Below, in pieces: positions 25,377 through 33,034 of a stretch of 64,000 nucleotides of DNA. The number at the start of each line of letters is the position of its first letter. Within the stretch, counting starts at the first letter, position 1. This stretch comes from Dehalococcoidia bacterium (GTDB taxonomy: Bacteria; Chloroflexota; Dehalococcoidia; SM23-28-2; RBG-16-64-32). Location: contig JAUSFE010000125.1 in assembly GCA_030649945.1 (NCBI GenBank), positions 49,366 through 113,365 of the forward strand, in the 5' to 3' direction. A model generated the notes under the pieces. It ran no database searches and had not been told where the DNA came from. It worked only from the letters and a program-made list of their open reading frames with translations. Both the position numbers and the translations under genes were made by a program.

Positions 25377-25382
25377 TATAAT
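25377..25382 (+). promoter_or_regulatory. -10 box of lepB
   Basis: Perfect TATAAT 11 nt before the ATG at 25394, with no Shine-Dalgarno. It matches the near-leaderless spacing seen at ribH and ribD. Confidence 0.5.
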
Positions 25383-25393
25383 GTAGAGTACGT

Positions 25394-26434
25394 ATGTCCA
25401 GATTCGATGAGCTAGACGGCGCGGAGCGCGGCGGCGGTCTACGGGAGGCGCGGGAGCCGCTGCCGGAGACGTCCTACGACCCCCTGCTGTCGCCCTGGGA
25501 AGAAGCGCCGGTCCGCCTCAGGCGGATAACCTCAGCGCAGTTCGAGGACCCGCTCTTCGCGCTGGGCGCAGCGCCTGCCTTCGAGCGGCTGGAGCCGGGT
25601 CTAGACTCCCTCGCCTGGGAGGCCCCACCCGGCAGCATGTACTCCGCGGAGAGGGCGGCCACTGGCTACCCGGACCGCTTCCAGCCCGCGTACCAGGAGC
25701 GCCTCACAGAGCTGCAGCGCCGGCTGCGCCAGGAGACGATCACCATCCCCAGGCCGCAGGGGCGCTGGGTGGTCACAGTCCGTGAGATGGCGGAGACGCT
25801 GCTGCTGGCCCTCCTTATCTTCCTCTCGGTGCGCGCGTCCTTCCAGAACTTCCGCGTCGAGGGGCAGAGCATGCAGCCCAGCCTGGAGGACGGCGAGTAC
25901 CTCATCGTCAACAAGCTCTCATACACCAGGTTGGACCTCGGCATCTTCGACTGGCTGCCCTTTTTCGAGGCCGGCGATCAATCAGAGAAGCACATCTGGT
26001 CCTCCCCCACGCGCGGAGATATCGTCGTCTTTCGCGCGCCCACCAGCATTAACCGTGACTTCATCAAGCGCGTCATCGGCGTGCCCGGCGACGTGGTAGA
26101 GATCGACGAAGGCACCGGGACGGTGAAGGTGAACGGCTCGGCGCTGAAGGAGGACTACATCCAGGGCGCCACGCACTGCTCTGGGGAGTGCCGGACGGAT
26201 ATCCCGCAAGCGTACACGCCGGAGGCGCGGGCCAGGTGCGGGTCAGACGCCTGCTACTTCGTGATGGGCGACAACCGGCAGAACAGCAGCGACTCCCGTC
26301 AGGGCTGGCTGGTGCCGGAGGAGAACATCATCGGCAAGGCGCTGATCACCTACTGGCACGAGGGCGGGCCGGAGCTGGACCTGGCGCCCAACCACTCGGT
26401 CGGCCTCACGGACGAGGCCGCGGCCGAGAACTAG
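25394..26434 (+). CDS. lepB: Signal peptidase I with long N-terminal extension
   Basis: Membrane serine/lysine endopeptidase that removes signal peptides. The catalytic domain begins near residue 130: TM helix ETLLLALLIFLSVRASF, Ser in VEGQSMQPSL, Lys in DFIKRVIGVPGD, and the GDNRQNSSDSRQ box. A C-x3-C/C-x4-C-containing insert (HCSGECRTD, RCGSDACYF) may form a disulfide. Unusually, about 130 residues precede the TM, acidic and Pro-rich and without recognisable domain; they would be cytoplasmic. pyrE follows 1 nt after the stop, so the two are co-transcribed. Confidence 0.93.
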   Translation: MSRFDELDGAERGGGLREAREPLPETSYDPLLSPWEEAPVRLRRITSAQFEDPLFALGAAPAFERLEPGLDSLAWEAPPGSMYSAERAATGYPDRFQPAYQERLTELQRRLRQETITIPRPQGRWVVTVREMAETLLLALLIFLSVRASFQNFRVEGQSMQPSLEDGEYLIVNKLSYTRLDLGIFDWLPFFEAGDQSEKHIWSSPTRGDIVVFRAPTSINRDFIKRVIGVPGDVVEIDEGTGTVKVNGSALKEDYIQGATHCSGECRTDIPQAYTPEARARCGSDACYFVMGDNRQNSSDSRQGWLVPEENIIGKALITYWHEGGPELDLAPNHSVGLTDEAAAEN

Positions 26435-26435
26435 C

Positions 26436-27035
26436 TTGGGCGGACCCGGCGCCGGCGAGGGTGCGGCCAGGAGGCTGCTGCAGGAGGCCGGCGCCCTGCT
26501 GGAGGGCCACTTCCAGCTCTCCTCAGGAAGGCACTCCCCGCTCTACGTGGAGAAGTTCCGCCTGCTGGAGCGCCCTCCCCAGACCGCGGCCCTTTGCCGC
26601 ATGATCGCGGACTGGGCGGGGGACTTATCGCCGCAGTTGGTGGCCGGGCCGACGACGGGCGGCATCATCATCAGCTACGAGGTGGCGCGGCTGCTGGGCG
26701 TGCGCGGCATCTTCGCCGAGATCCTTCCGGGGAAGGACGGCAGGGCCTTTGGGCGCGGCTTCACCATCGCCCGCGGCGAGCGCACGCTGGTGGTGGACGA
26801 CGTCCTCACCACCGGCGGCAGCGTCCGCGACGTGATAGAGGCGGTGCGCGCCGCCGGGGGCGAGCCCGTGGGGGTGGCGGTGCTGGTGGACCGCAGCGCG
26901 GGGAAGGTGGACTTCGGCCTGCCTGCCGGCAAGGCAGGCCTGCCGTTCTTCGCCTGCCTGGCGCTGGACCTGCCGGCCTACGAGCCGGGTGCCTGCCCGC
27001 TGTGCGAGCGGGGCGTGGCGCTGACGGTGACGTAA
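26436..27035 (+). CDS. pyrE: Orotate phosphoribosyltransferase
   Basis: Makes OMP from orotate and PRPP in pyrimidine synthesis. The 199-aa enzyme has FQLSSGRHSPLYVEK, AGPTTGGIII and the PRPP loop VVDDVLTTGGSV. The C-terminal PACPLC-like end (YEPGACPLCERG) is typical of the longer bacterial type. Near residue 162 the chain contains LPAGKAGLP, encoded by a GC-rich palindrome that looks like an in-frame repeat insertion. The start is a TTG 1 nt after the lepB stop. Confidence 0.92.
   Translation: MGGPGAGEGAARRLLQEAGALLEGHFQLSSGRHSPLYVEKFRLLERPPQTAALCRMIADWAGDLSPQLVAGPTTGGIIISYEVARLLGVRGIFAEILPGKDGRAFGRGFTIARGERTLVVDDVLTTGGSVRDVIEAVRAAGGEPVGVAVLVDRSAGKVDFGLPAGKAGLPFFACLALDLPAYEPGACPLCERGVALTVT
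26917..26944. repeat. Palindrome inside the pyrE coding frame
   Basis: GCCTGCCTGCC followed by GGCAAGGCAGGC forms an almost perfect inverted repeat. It encodes the extra residues LPAGKAGLP in a loop of PyrE, without breaking the frame. Confidence 0.65.
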
Positions 27036-27042
27036 GACGTGC

Positions 27043-27107
27043 CTTCCCGCTCGTCCTGGGGCCTGTTCTGAGCTTGTCGAAGGGCTCTCGAAGGATGAGC
27101 GGAGCGA
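27043..27107. repeat. CTCGTCC/CTTGTCGAAGG dispersed repeat
   Basis: Starts 8 nt after the pyrE stop with TTCCCGCTCGTCCTG, continues through TGAGCTTGTCGAAGG and closes with GATGAGCGGAGCGAC. It is related to the 13.57-, 19.6- and 28.5-kb copies. Confidence 0.75.
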
Positions 27108-27143
27108 CAACACGCACCGTGCGACTGACTGAAAGGGGAGCGA

Positions 27144-27566
27144 TTGCTATCTGAGGCCCAGGCGGAGTTCGTCCAGCGGCAGCGCGTCGCCCACCTGGCG
27201 ACCGCGGACGCCGCCGGGCAGCCCCACGTTGTGCCCGTCTGCTTCGTCTACCACCTGGGCGCTTTCTGGATAGCCATCGACGAGAAGCCGAAGCGGTCGC
27301 TGCGCCTCAAGCGGCTGCGCAACATCGCCGAGAACCCGCACGTGTCCCTGGTGTTCGACCGCTACGAGGAGGACTGGTCCCGTCTGGGCTACGTGCTCGT
27401 GCTGGGCAAGGCTTCGGTAGTGCCCCGGGGCGAAGGGCAACCCGGCGTGCTGGCGGCGCTGCGGACAAAGTACCCGCAGTACGCAGGCATGGCCCTGGAG
27501 GAGCGGCCGCTGATCAGGGTGACGCCGGAGCGGGCCGTCAGCTGGGGCGCGCCCGGCTGGGTGTAG
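27144..27566 (+). CDS. PPOX-class (probably F420-dependent) flavin split-barrel protein
   Basis: The 140-aa protein is of the pyridoxamine-phosphate-oxidase-like class: RVAHLATADAAGQPHVVPVCF, the FWIAIDEKPK strand, NPHVSLVFDRYEEDW and the C-terminal RVTPERAVSWGAPGWV typical of the TIGR03668 F420-dependent group. Its substrate is unknown. The start is TTG, preceded by GAAAGGGGAG. Its final Val-stop codons (GTGTAG) are the first bases of the MITE-like element that follows. Confidence 0.85.
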   Translation: MLSEAQAEFVQRQRVAHLATADAAGQPHVVPVCFVYHLGAFWIAIDEKPKRSLRLKRLRNIAENPHVSLVFDRYEEDWSRLGYVLVLGKASVVPRGEGQPGVLAALRTKYPQYAGMALEERPLIRVTPERAVSWGAPGWV

Positions 27567-27808
27567 CTCCCACGGATGTTGTTTACAGGTGTCGCTAGGC
27601 GGTGCCATGCCAGGCTGCCTTCCCCGCAACACGCGGGTACAGGGGGCTCCGCCCCCTGTCGGGGGTCTGGGGGTGTCCCCCAGATAACATCCCGGGCGGG
27701 TGGGTGGGACGCACGGCATCTCTATTGCGGAACGATGGGGCGGGGTGGGAGCCCCCGATGCATCGGGCGAGACTCATCTCGCCGTAAACAACCCGTGTTG
27801 GAACTACA
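27562..27808. mobile_element. MITE-like element with 25-bp terminal inverted repeats
   Basis: The left end TGTAGCTCCCACGGATGTTG-TTTAC (27562-27586) and the reverse complement of the right end (27784-27808) match at about 19 of 25 positions, with both outer TGTAG and inner GTTGTTTAC perfect. Inside lies a CAGGGGGCTCCGCCCCCTG hairpin and GGGTCTGGGGGTGTCCCCCAG, both lacking any ORF. It sits exactly between the stop codons of two convergent genes. A third copy of the end motif is at 28597-28623. Without a second full copy, mobility is an inference. Confidence 0.55.
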
Positions 27809-27809
27809 G

Positions 27810-28034
27810 CTAGGTCCGGCCGGCGGCCAGGCTGGCGTCGCTGGGGGCCTCAAATCCACAGCCCTTGTGTGTGCCATCGCAGAAGGGCTTGGCGGCGGAC
27901 TGGCCGCAGCGGCAGAGGGAGAACCACTCGCCCTCCGGAATGCGATACTCGTTCCCGTCCGCATCCACCAGCTTCGCGGGGCCGTAAACACGGTACGGGC
28001 CGTTGTTGCGGACCAGGATCGTGACCTCGGACAA
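27810..28034 (-). CDS. CDGSH-type iron-sulfur protein (small)
   Basis: The 74-aa protein has the CDGSH signature CRCGQSAAKPFCDGTHKGCGF, whose three Cys and one His bind a 2Fe-2S cluster, preceded by a beta-rich EVTILVRNNGPYRVYG stretch. The function is redox or cluster transfer, unspecified. I choose the TTG at 28034 because AAAGGAAG lies 4 nt upstream; the track's longer ORF includes GTGGGGAGTGAG simple repeats that are clearly non-coding. Confidence 0.88.
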   Translation of the reverse strand: MSEVTILVRNNGPYRVYGPAKLVDADGNEYRIPEGEWFSLCRCGQSAAKPFCDGTHKGCGFEAPSDASLAAGRT

Positions 28035-28596
28035 GTTGCTTCCTTTCAGATAGCGCGCGCCTGCAGGGGAAATGATAGCACGAGGAGGAGAGTGGGGAGT
28101 GAGGAGTGGGGAGTGAGGAGTGGCCTTGGAGCACCACGAAGGCACTAAGACACGAAGATCATTCGCGGGAGCGTTCTAGCGGGGTGTTGAACAACGGGGA
28201 CTGCAAAGGGGCGAAGCCCTGGCGCCTGTCCTGAGCGCAGTCGAAGGGCCGGGGTCTGGGGGTGTCCCCCAGATTCAATTCTCTTCTTTGGGTGGGGGGG
28301 AACGGGAACCCGTCTTCCAGCCCTCTGCTAGAGCCCCGTGGACAAATGTCGCCTAATTCTTGTGTCTTCGTGTCTTTGTGGTAAGGGCTCAGCCTAAGGG
28401 AGCGTCCTGAAGAGGCCGCCCGCCTCAGGCGGGGAGTGTTCGGCAGCCGCTCAATGGTACGAGTACCTCACCATGAGCGGGTCGGGGGCTCTTGGGCTGG
28501 CTGTGGATTCGGGCCAACCCCCTTCCCGCTCGCCCTGAGGCACTCGTAGGGCGAGCGGCGGACCACGCCGCGATCCAAGCGAATGCCTTCGTTGAC
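28035..28596. other. 560-nt repeat-only intergenic region
   Basis: No gene found. It contains GTGGGGAGTGAGGAGTG tandem units (28089-28122), CACGAAGGCACTAAGACACG (28133-28155) with its inverted partner CTTCGTGTCTTTGTGG (28367-28382), CCTGAGCGCAGTCGAAGG plus GGGTCTGGGGGTGTCCCCCAG (28229-28275), GCTCAATGGT-loop-ACCATGAGC (28450-28480) and a CCGCTCGCCCTGAGG/CTCGTAGGGCGAGCGG hairpin (28523-28560). Confidence 0.8.
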
Positions 28597-28623
28597 TGCA
28601 AACAACCTCTGTGGGAACTACAC
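28597..28623. repeat. Third copy of the MITE-end motif, at the putA stop
   Basis: Read on the minus strand: GTGTAGTTCCCACAGAGG then TTGTTTGC. It overlaps the putA stop codon in the same way as the PPOX copy overlaps its own (Val-stop written GTG TAG). Confidence 0.65.
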
Positions 28624-31600
28624 CTGGCCTGCGTCTTCCGGCGCGAACCCCCGCCGGGTGGTGTTCTCCGTCACAGAGCGCGGCGCCATGAACTGGCGCA
28701 GGTAGTCCGGCCCGCCGGCCTTTTCGCCCACGCCCGACAGCCCCAGCCCGCCGAACGGCTGCCGCCCCACCATGGCGCCGGTGATCTTGCGGTTGATGTA
28801 CAGGTTCCCCACGCGGAAGCGCCGGCGCGCCGCCTGAATGTGCCGCGGATTGCGCGAGAAGAGGCCGCCGGTGAGGGCGAAGGGGGAGTCACAGGCGATG
28901 TCCAGCGCCTCCTCAAAGTCTCTTGCCGGGAAGACGGCGAGCACGGGGCCGAAGACCTCCTCGCGGGCGAGCTCGGAGTCCAGGGGCACGCCGGTGAAGA
29001 CCGTGGGCGGGACGTAGTAGCCGCCCCCGCCAGCAGCAACGTGGGTCAGGGCCCCGGCCGTGACCGGCTCAGGGCTGGGGCCCTGAGCCACGGGAGAGGG
29101 GTGGCCCGTAGAGCCGCGACGAGAGCCTCCGTCGCCTTGCACCACCAGCGTGGCGTAGGATCTCGCGCCTGCGATGCAGGCCATGATCCTGTCGCGGGCG
29201 GCGGCGCCGATCACGGGCGGCACGAAGGTGGCCGGGTCGTGCGGGGGCCCGACGACGAGTCCGGCGACGGCGTGGCGCAGGCGCTCCAGCGCCTCAGCGT
29301 AGGCCGAGCCCACGATCACCAGCCGGCTGCAGGCGCTGCACTTCTGTCCCGCGTAGCCGAAGGCGGAGACCAGCGTGCCGGCGACCGCCTGGTCCAGGTC
29401 CGCGTCGTCGTCGATGATGATGGCGTTCTTGCCGCCCATCTCGGCGATCACGCGCTTGACGCTGCGCCGGCCCGGCCCGGCGCGCGCGGCGGCCTCGATG
29501 ATCCCGAGGCCAACGCCGCTGCTGCCCGTGAAGGCGATGTTATCGACGTCCGGGTGCCCCACCAGCGCGCGGCCCACCTGTCCGCCGGGCCCCGGCAGGT
29601 ACTGCACGACGGCCGGCGGCACCCCCGCCTCGCGCAGGATCTCCACCAGCTTGCAGGCGATAATGGGCGATTGCGCCGCCGGCTTGAGGATGGCCGCGTT
29701 GCCGCCCGCCAGGGCGCCCACGCTCATGCCGGTGATGATGGCCAGCGGGAAGTTCCAGGGCGCGATGATGGCAGCGACGCCGCGGCCCTCGTAAAAGTAC
29801 TCGCTGCACTCTCCCGGGACGTCGCCCAGGACCTGCGGCTCAGAAAGGCGCTCCGCCTGCAGCGCGTAGTAGCGCAGGTAGTCCATCGCTTCGATGACGT
29901 CGCCGTCCGCCTCGTGCCAGGGCTTGGCGCTCTCGAAGATCATGGTCGCGGCCAGCTCGAAGCGTCTGCGCTCCATGCTCTCCGCTGCCCGGCGCAAGAT
30001 GTCGCCGCGGGCGTGGGCGGGCAGGTCGCGCCAGGCCGGGAAGGCGGCGCGGGCGGCCCGGACGGCCGCGTCCACGTCCGCTACGGTCGCCTGGGCCACG
30101 CGGCCGATCACGGCGTCTGGTTCGGCGGGGTAGACGATATCGGCGTGCGGGCGATCCGAGACGCGGCGCTCGCCGATGAGCAGCGGGTAAGCGGCGCCGA
30201 ACCCGCGGCGGGCGGCCGCGATGGCGTCAGACATGCGGCGGCGGGCGTCCGGCTCGAAGAAGGGGGCCGGCGCGGCGTTGGCGAAGGGAGCACGCGCGGG
30301 CTCTGGCGTGGGCGCCCTATCGCGCGAGGGACCTGAAGCCAGCCCTGAGCCCGGCCGCAGGGGCGCTCCGCTGCGCCCACGGACTCTCGCTCGTGAGGCG
30401 GCGGCCTGCTCCGCGGCGTTGCTGGCGGCGGCGCGGGCGTTGAACCAGGCCTGGTTGGAGGTGTTCTCCAGCAGGCGCCGCACCAGGTACGCCATGCCCG
30501 GGATCACGCGGCCCACGGGGACGTAGACGCGGGTGCGGTAGCCGTCGGCGGCCACCGCCGTGCGCAGCCCTTCGGCCATGCCGTACAGCGTCTGGAACTC
30601 GATGTCACCGTCCGCTGTGCTGGCGCGGCGCGCCTTCACGATGGCCTGCGCCACGGAGCGCGGGTTGTGCGTGCCGAAGGCCGCGCGCAGGCGGGGCCGG
30701 GCGGCAAGGAGCGCGTCCGTGCAACGCTCGAATGACTGGTCCGTCTCCCGCTTCTCCTGGTAGACCGGGACGGGCCAGGAGTTCTGGCCGGCCACAATGT
30801 GCTCCTCGTCCCAGTAGGCGCCCTTCACCAGACGCACCGCGAACGGCGTGCCGCGGCGCTCAGCCAGGGTCCGCAGGCGCGCGATATCATCTTCGGCGTC
30901 GCGCAGGTAGGCCTGGACGACGATGCCCAGGTGCGGGTAGCCGCTGAACTCGGGCTCCAGCAGCAGGTCCGCGAAGGCCCGGTGCACCAGGTCCTTATAG
31001 CGGTACTGCTCCATGTCAAAGTTGACGAATGCGCCCGTCTCCATCGCCAGGCGCAGGAGGGGGCGCAGGCGCGCACGGGTCACCTCGCTGACGTACTCGG
31101 GAGCGGCGGGCTCCAGGTGGGCGCAAACGGCAGAGAGCTTGACCGAGATGTTGACGGGCGGCACGCCCTGCCACTTTTCGCCCTGAGGGCTGATCGTGTC
31201 CCCGCCGGCCGCCAGCGTCTGGATCAGCTCGCTGTAACGGGCCAGGTAGGCGTCTGCCTCAACGTCGGAGAGCGTCTCCTCGCCCAGAAGGTCCACCGTG
31301 TACGCTACCCCCTCGCCGGCCAGCTCACGCAGGGCCGGCAGCGCTTCCTGCGGCGTGGCGCCGGCGATGAAGCGGTGGGCCATGGCGAACACCCCCTGCC
31401 GCACCACCTGCGAGAGGACCGGCCGGAAGACAGGCTGCGCGGCCAGCCCGGAGGCAGTCTCGATCAGGCCGGGACCGGCGCCGCGCCCCGGCGGGCGGCC
31501 CTCCGGGCGGAAGTACTGGCGGACGTGATCGGCGATGGCGCGGGCGTCGCGCAGGGTGGGCAGGACGTCCACGAAGCGCAGCAACTTGACGCGGAAGTCA

Positions 31601-31764
31601 GGGTCAGTCGTGGCCCAGTCCAGCAGGCGCTGCTGCCACCAGGCGGGGGTCAGGGTGAGCGGGGGGTGGCCGTCAACGGCCGCCGAGAGCCGCTTCTCCA
31701 GCCCGCGGACCGAGCCTTCCAGCGCGCCCCTCCGGCCTGGCTCAGGGGAGGCGTCAACCGCCAT
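28618..31764 (-). CDS. putA: Bifunctional proline dehydrogenase / glutamate semialdehyde dehydrogenase
   Basis: Oxidises proline to glutamate in two steps. The 1048-aa fusion has an FAD-binding PRODH barrel (about 90-440; VNISVKLSAVCAHLEP, LVKGAYWDEEH, TRVYVPVG) and an ALDH domain (about 520-1030; IIAPWNFPLAI, FTGSSGVG, Glu in IAEMGGKNAIII, catalytic Cys in GQKCSACSRLV). Two low-complexity Arg/Pro/Gly insertions look repeat-derived: one in the inter-domain linker (SRARVRGRSGAPLRPGSG) and one in an ALDH loop (SPVAQGPSPEPVTAG). A TACAAT box is 17 nt upstream of the ATG. There is no N-terminal DNA-binding domain, so it is not the regulator type of PutA. Confidence 0.95.
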   Translation of the reverse strand: MAVDASPEPGRRGALEGSVRGLEKRLSAAVDGHPPLTLTPAWWQQRLLDWATTDPDFRVKLLRFVDVLPTLRDARAIADHVRQYFRPEGRPPGRGAGPGLIETASGLAAQPVFRPVLSQVVRQGVFAMAHRFIAGATPQEALPALRELAGEGVAYTVDLLGEETLSDVEADAYLARYSELIQTLAAGGDTISPQGEKWQGVPPVNISVKLSAVCAHLEPAAPEYVSEVTRARLRPLLRLAMETGAFVNFDMEQYRYKDLVHRAFADLLLEPEFSGYPHLGIVVQAYLRDAEDDIARLRTLAERRGTPFAVRLVKGAYWDEEHIVAGQNSWPVPVYQEKRETDQSFERCTDALLAARPRLRAAFGTHNPRSVAQAIVKARRASTADGDIEFQTLYGMAEGLRTAVAADGYRTRVYVPVGRVIPGMAYLVRRLLENTSNQAWFNARAAASNAAEQAAASRARVRGRSGAPLRPGSGLASGPSRDRAPTPEPARAPFANAAPAPFFEPDARRRMSDAIAAARRGFGAAYPLLIGERRVSDRPHADIVYPAEPDAVIGRVAQATVADVDAAVRAARAAFPAWRDLPAHARGDILRRAAESMERRRFELAATMIFESAKPWHEADGDVIEAMDYLRYYALQAERLSEPQVLGDVPGECSEYFYEGRGVAAIIAPWNFPLAIITGMSVGALAGGNAAILKPAAQSPIIACKLVEILREAGVPPAVVQYLPGPGGQVGRALVGHPDVDNIAFTGSSGVGLGIIEAAARAGPGRRSVKRVIAEMGGKNAIIIDDDADLDQAVAGTLVSAFGYAGQKCSACSRLVIVGSAYAEALERLRHAVAGLVVGPPHDPATFVPPVIGAAARDRIMACIAGARSYATLVVQGDGGSRRGSTGHPSPVAQGPSPEPVTAGALTHVAAGGGGYYVPPTVFTGVPLDSELAREEVFGPVLAVFPARDFEEALDIACDSPFALTGGLFSRNPRHIQAARRRFRVGNLYINRKITGAMVGRQPFGGLGLSGVGEKAGGPDYLRQFMAPRSVTENTTRRGFAPEDAGQV
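29062..29128. repeat. Palindromic element in the ALDH part of putA
   Basis: GGCTCAGGGC-TGGG-GCCCTGAGCC (29066-29089) is a perfect 10-bp stem of the same family as 16345-16372 and 19439-19464. It is in frame and encodes QGPSPEPV within an extra loop ahead of the conserved PPTVF strand. Confidence 0.75.
30290..30410. repeat. Repeat-like GC-rich segment in the putA linker
   Basis: In-frame Arg/Ser/Pro/Gly-rich stretch between the PRODH and ALDH domains, including CCAGCCCTGAGCCCGG and CGCTCCGCTGCGCCC, whose words echo the intergenic palindromes. Family relation is less certain than for the 29-kb copy. Confidence 0.45.
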
Positions 31765-31885
31765 CTGTCACACCTGCCCCTATTGTACAACGATTGGGCG
31801 GCGGCGCAGGGGAATAGAGAGGTTTCCAGCCGGATAAAGGGCCTGGTGACGGACGCGGCGGCCCTGGAACTCTATCTAGAAACAC

Positions 31886-32632
31886 TCACTCTGAATACCA
31901 GTCCCAGAGCTCCGAGCCCCAGAGGAGTCCCGCAATCGCTCCCAGCGCAAGGAAGGGACCATGCGCGATGTAGTCTCCAAACCTCCTGCGCCGTCCCGCC
32001 AGGAGAACGGCGGCGAAGAGTCCGGCGCTGAGCGTGGCGATGAACACTGCCACGATGAGCGAGCGGGGCCCCAATAGAAAGCCCATGAGCGCTATGACCT
32101 TCAGATCTCCCATGCCCAAGGCTCCACTGCCGAACGGCAGCGACAGGATGAGCAGTCCGACGGCTAGACCGATGGCAATCGCACCACCCAGAAGCACATC
32201 TGTCATCGTCATGCCCGGAAGCAGCCAGGCTGTGCAGATCGCGAGAATGACCCCGCTCAGGACGATCCGGTCGGGAAGCAGGCGCTGCTCCATGTCCGTC
32301 GCTGTGAGCGCGAGAAACGCAAGGCAGAAGACGCCGCCGAGCAGCGCTTGCGCCACATCGTCGAACTCGAGGTAGCAAGCAGCGAAGGAGGCGGCCCCGC
32401 CAGCTGCCAAGAGCACGAACCTGGGCCACAGGCGAGAGCTGCACGCCGGGCAGCGCGGCCGTACAAAGCCACCGATCAGCGGGAGAAATTCGACGCCGCG
32501 GGCGCGCGCGCGGCAATCCGGGCACCGGGAAGGCGCACCGAGAAGGGGGTTGGCGCGATAGGCGTTGGACAGCAAGAGGTCGACGGCCCAACCGGCAACG
32601 GCCCCTGCCAAGATCACAGCGACGATTGCCAT
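31886..32632 (-). CDS. Type IV prepilin peptidase (A24)
   Basis: Membrane aspartic protease that cleaves and usually methylates prepilins. The 248-aa protein has the cytoplasmic zinc-type motif (CPDC, Cys37/40; CPAC, Cys61/64), six or so further TM helices, and the two catalytic Asp: Asp113 in TATDMEQRLLPDR and Asp176 in GMGDLK. Both the large cysteine-bearing N-terminal part and the catalytic half are present, as in PilD. It is divergent from the Tad operon and is the likely processing enzyme for the Flp and TadE pilins. Confidence 0.93.
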   Translation of the reverse strand: MAIVAVILAGAVAGWAVDLLLSNAYRANPLLGAPSRCPDCRARARGVEFLPLIGGFVRPRCPACSSRLWPRFVLLAAGGAASFAACYLEFDDVAQALLGGVFCLAFLALTATDMEQRLLPDRIVLSGVILAICTAWLLPGMTMTDVLLGGAIAIGLAVGLLILSLPFGSGALGMGDLKVIALMGFLLGPRSLIVAVFIATLSAGLFAAVLLAGRRRRFGDYIAHGPFLALGAIAGLLWGSELWDWYSE

Positions 32633-32670
32633 TGGCTACATGAATATCGCGTAGAACAAGCGGAGGGCGT

Positions 32671-32692
32671 CAATTGTGTTAACAATTGTGTT
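32671..32692. promoter_or_regulatory. Operator-like inverted and direct repeat upstream of the Tad promoter
   Basis: CAATTGT-GTTA-ACAATTG is a perfect 7-bp inverted repeat, and CAATTGTGTT also occurs twice as a direct repeat 12 nt apart. It ends at the -35 box, is AT-rich in a GC-rich genome, and is well placed for a transcription factor, such as the OmpR-type regulator encoded just downstream. Confidence 0.6.
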
Positions 32693-32719
32693 GACACATA
32701 TGGATAACTGTACTTTAAT
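32691..32719 (+). promoter_or_regulatory. Strong sigma-70 promoter of the Tad regulatory genes
   Basis: A perfect TTGACA (32691-32696), a 17-nt spacer and TTTAAT (32714-32719). It is the best consensus promoter in the window and leaves a leader of about 105 nt before the small receiver-fragment gene. Confidence 0.7.
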
Positions 32720-32830
32720 AGAACTCCAACCGAAGATGCGGGAGGGCGTCTATCTTGATCGGCCGCGGACTGTGCGTGCTCCGGATCGGCACGGGGTGGC
32801 ATAATGGTATAGCGCTGGGCGGTTCCACCG

Positions 32831-33034
32831 GTGACGGCTGCGATCGAGGGATCGCGTCTAACCGGCCAATCGCTGGCGCGCTGTTGTCGTCTGGCACGTA
32901 CTACGCATATTCCCGTCGTGATCGTCTCGGAGACAACCGATGAAGAGTCGATGCTCCAAGCCTATCACGCGGACGCCGCAGACTACCTGCTGTTGGTTCC
33001 GCAAGCCAACCCACGGGGAGGGACGGTGAAGTGA
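32831..33034 (+). CDS. Half receiver-domain mini-protein
   Basis: The 67-aa ORF resembles the second half of a response-regulator receiver: IPVVIVSETTDEESMLQAYHADAADYLLLVP corresponds to beta4-alpha4-beta5, without the acidic pocket or phospho-Asp. A stop lies 7 codons upstream of the GTG, so it does not extend. Its TGA overlaps the next start (GTGA), which supports real translation. It may be a remnant that now only couples translation, or a small dimerisation partner of the adjacent regulator. No good Shine-Dalgarno sequence is visible. Confidence 0.5.
   Translation: MTAAIEGSRLTGQSLARCCRLARTTHIPVVIVSETTDEESMLQAYHADAADYLLLVPQANPRGGTVK

Noticed and set aside
28492-30336. 614-aa plus-strand ORF
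   Set aside because: Shadow of putA, which has complete catalytic motifs on the minus strand.
32795-32850. tRNA-like segment (GGCATAATGGTATAGCGC, GGTTCCACC)
   Set aside because: Resembles a D-arm and T-loop but is only about 50 nt long, without an anticodon arm or acceptor stem.
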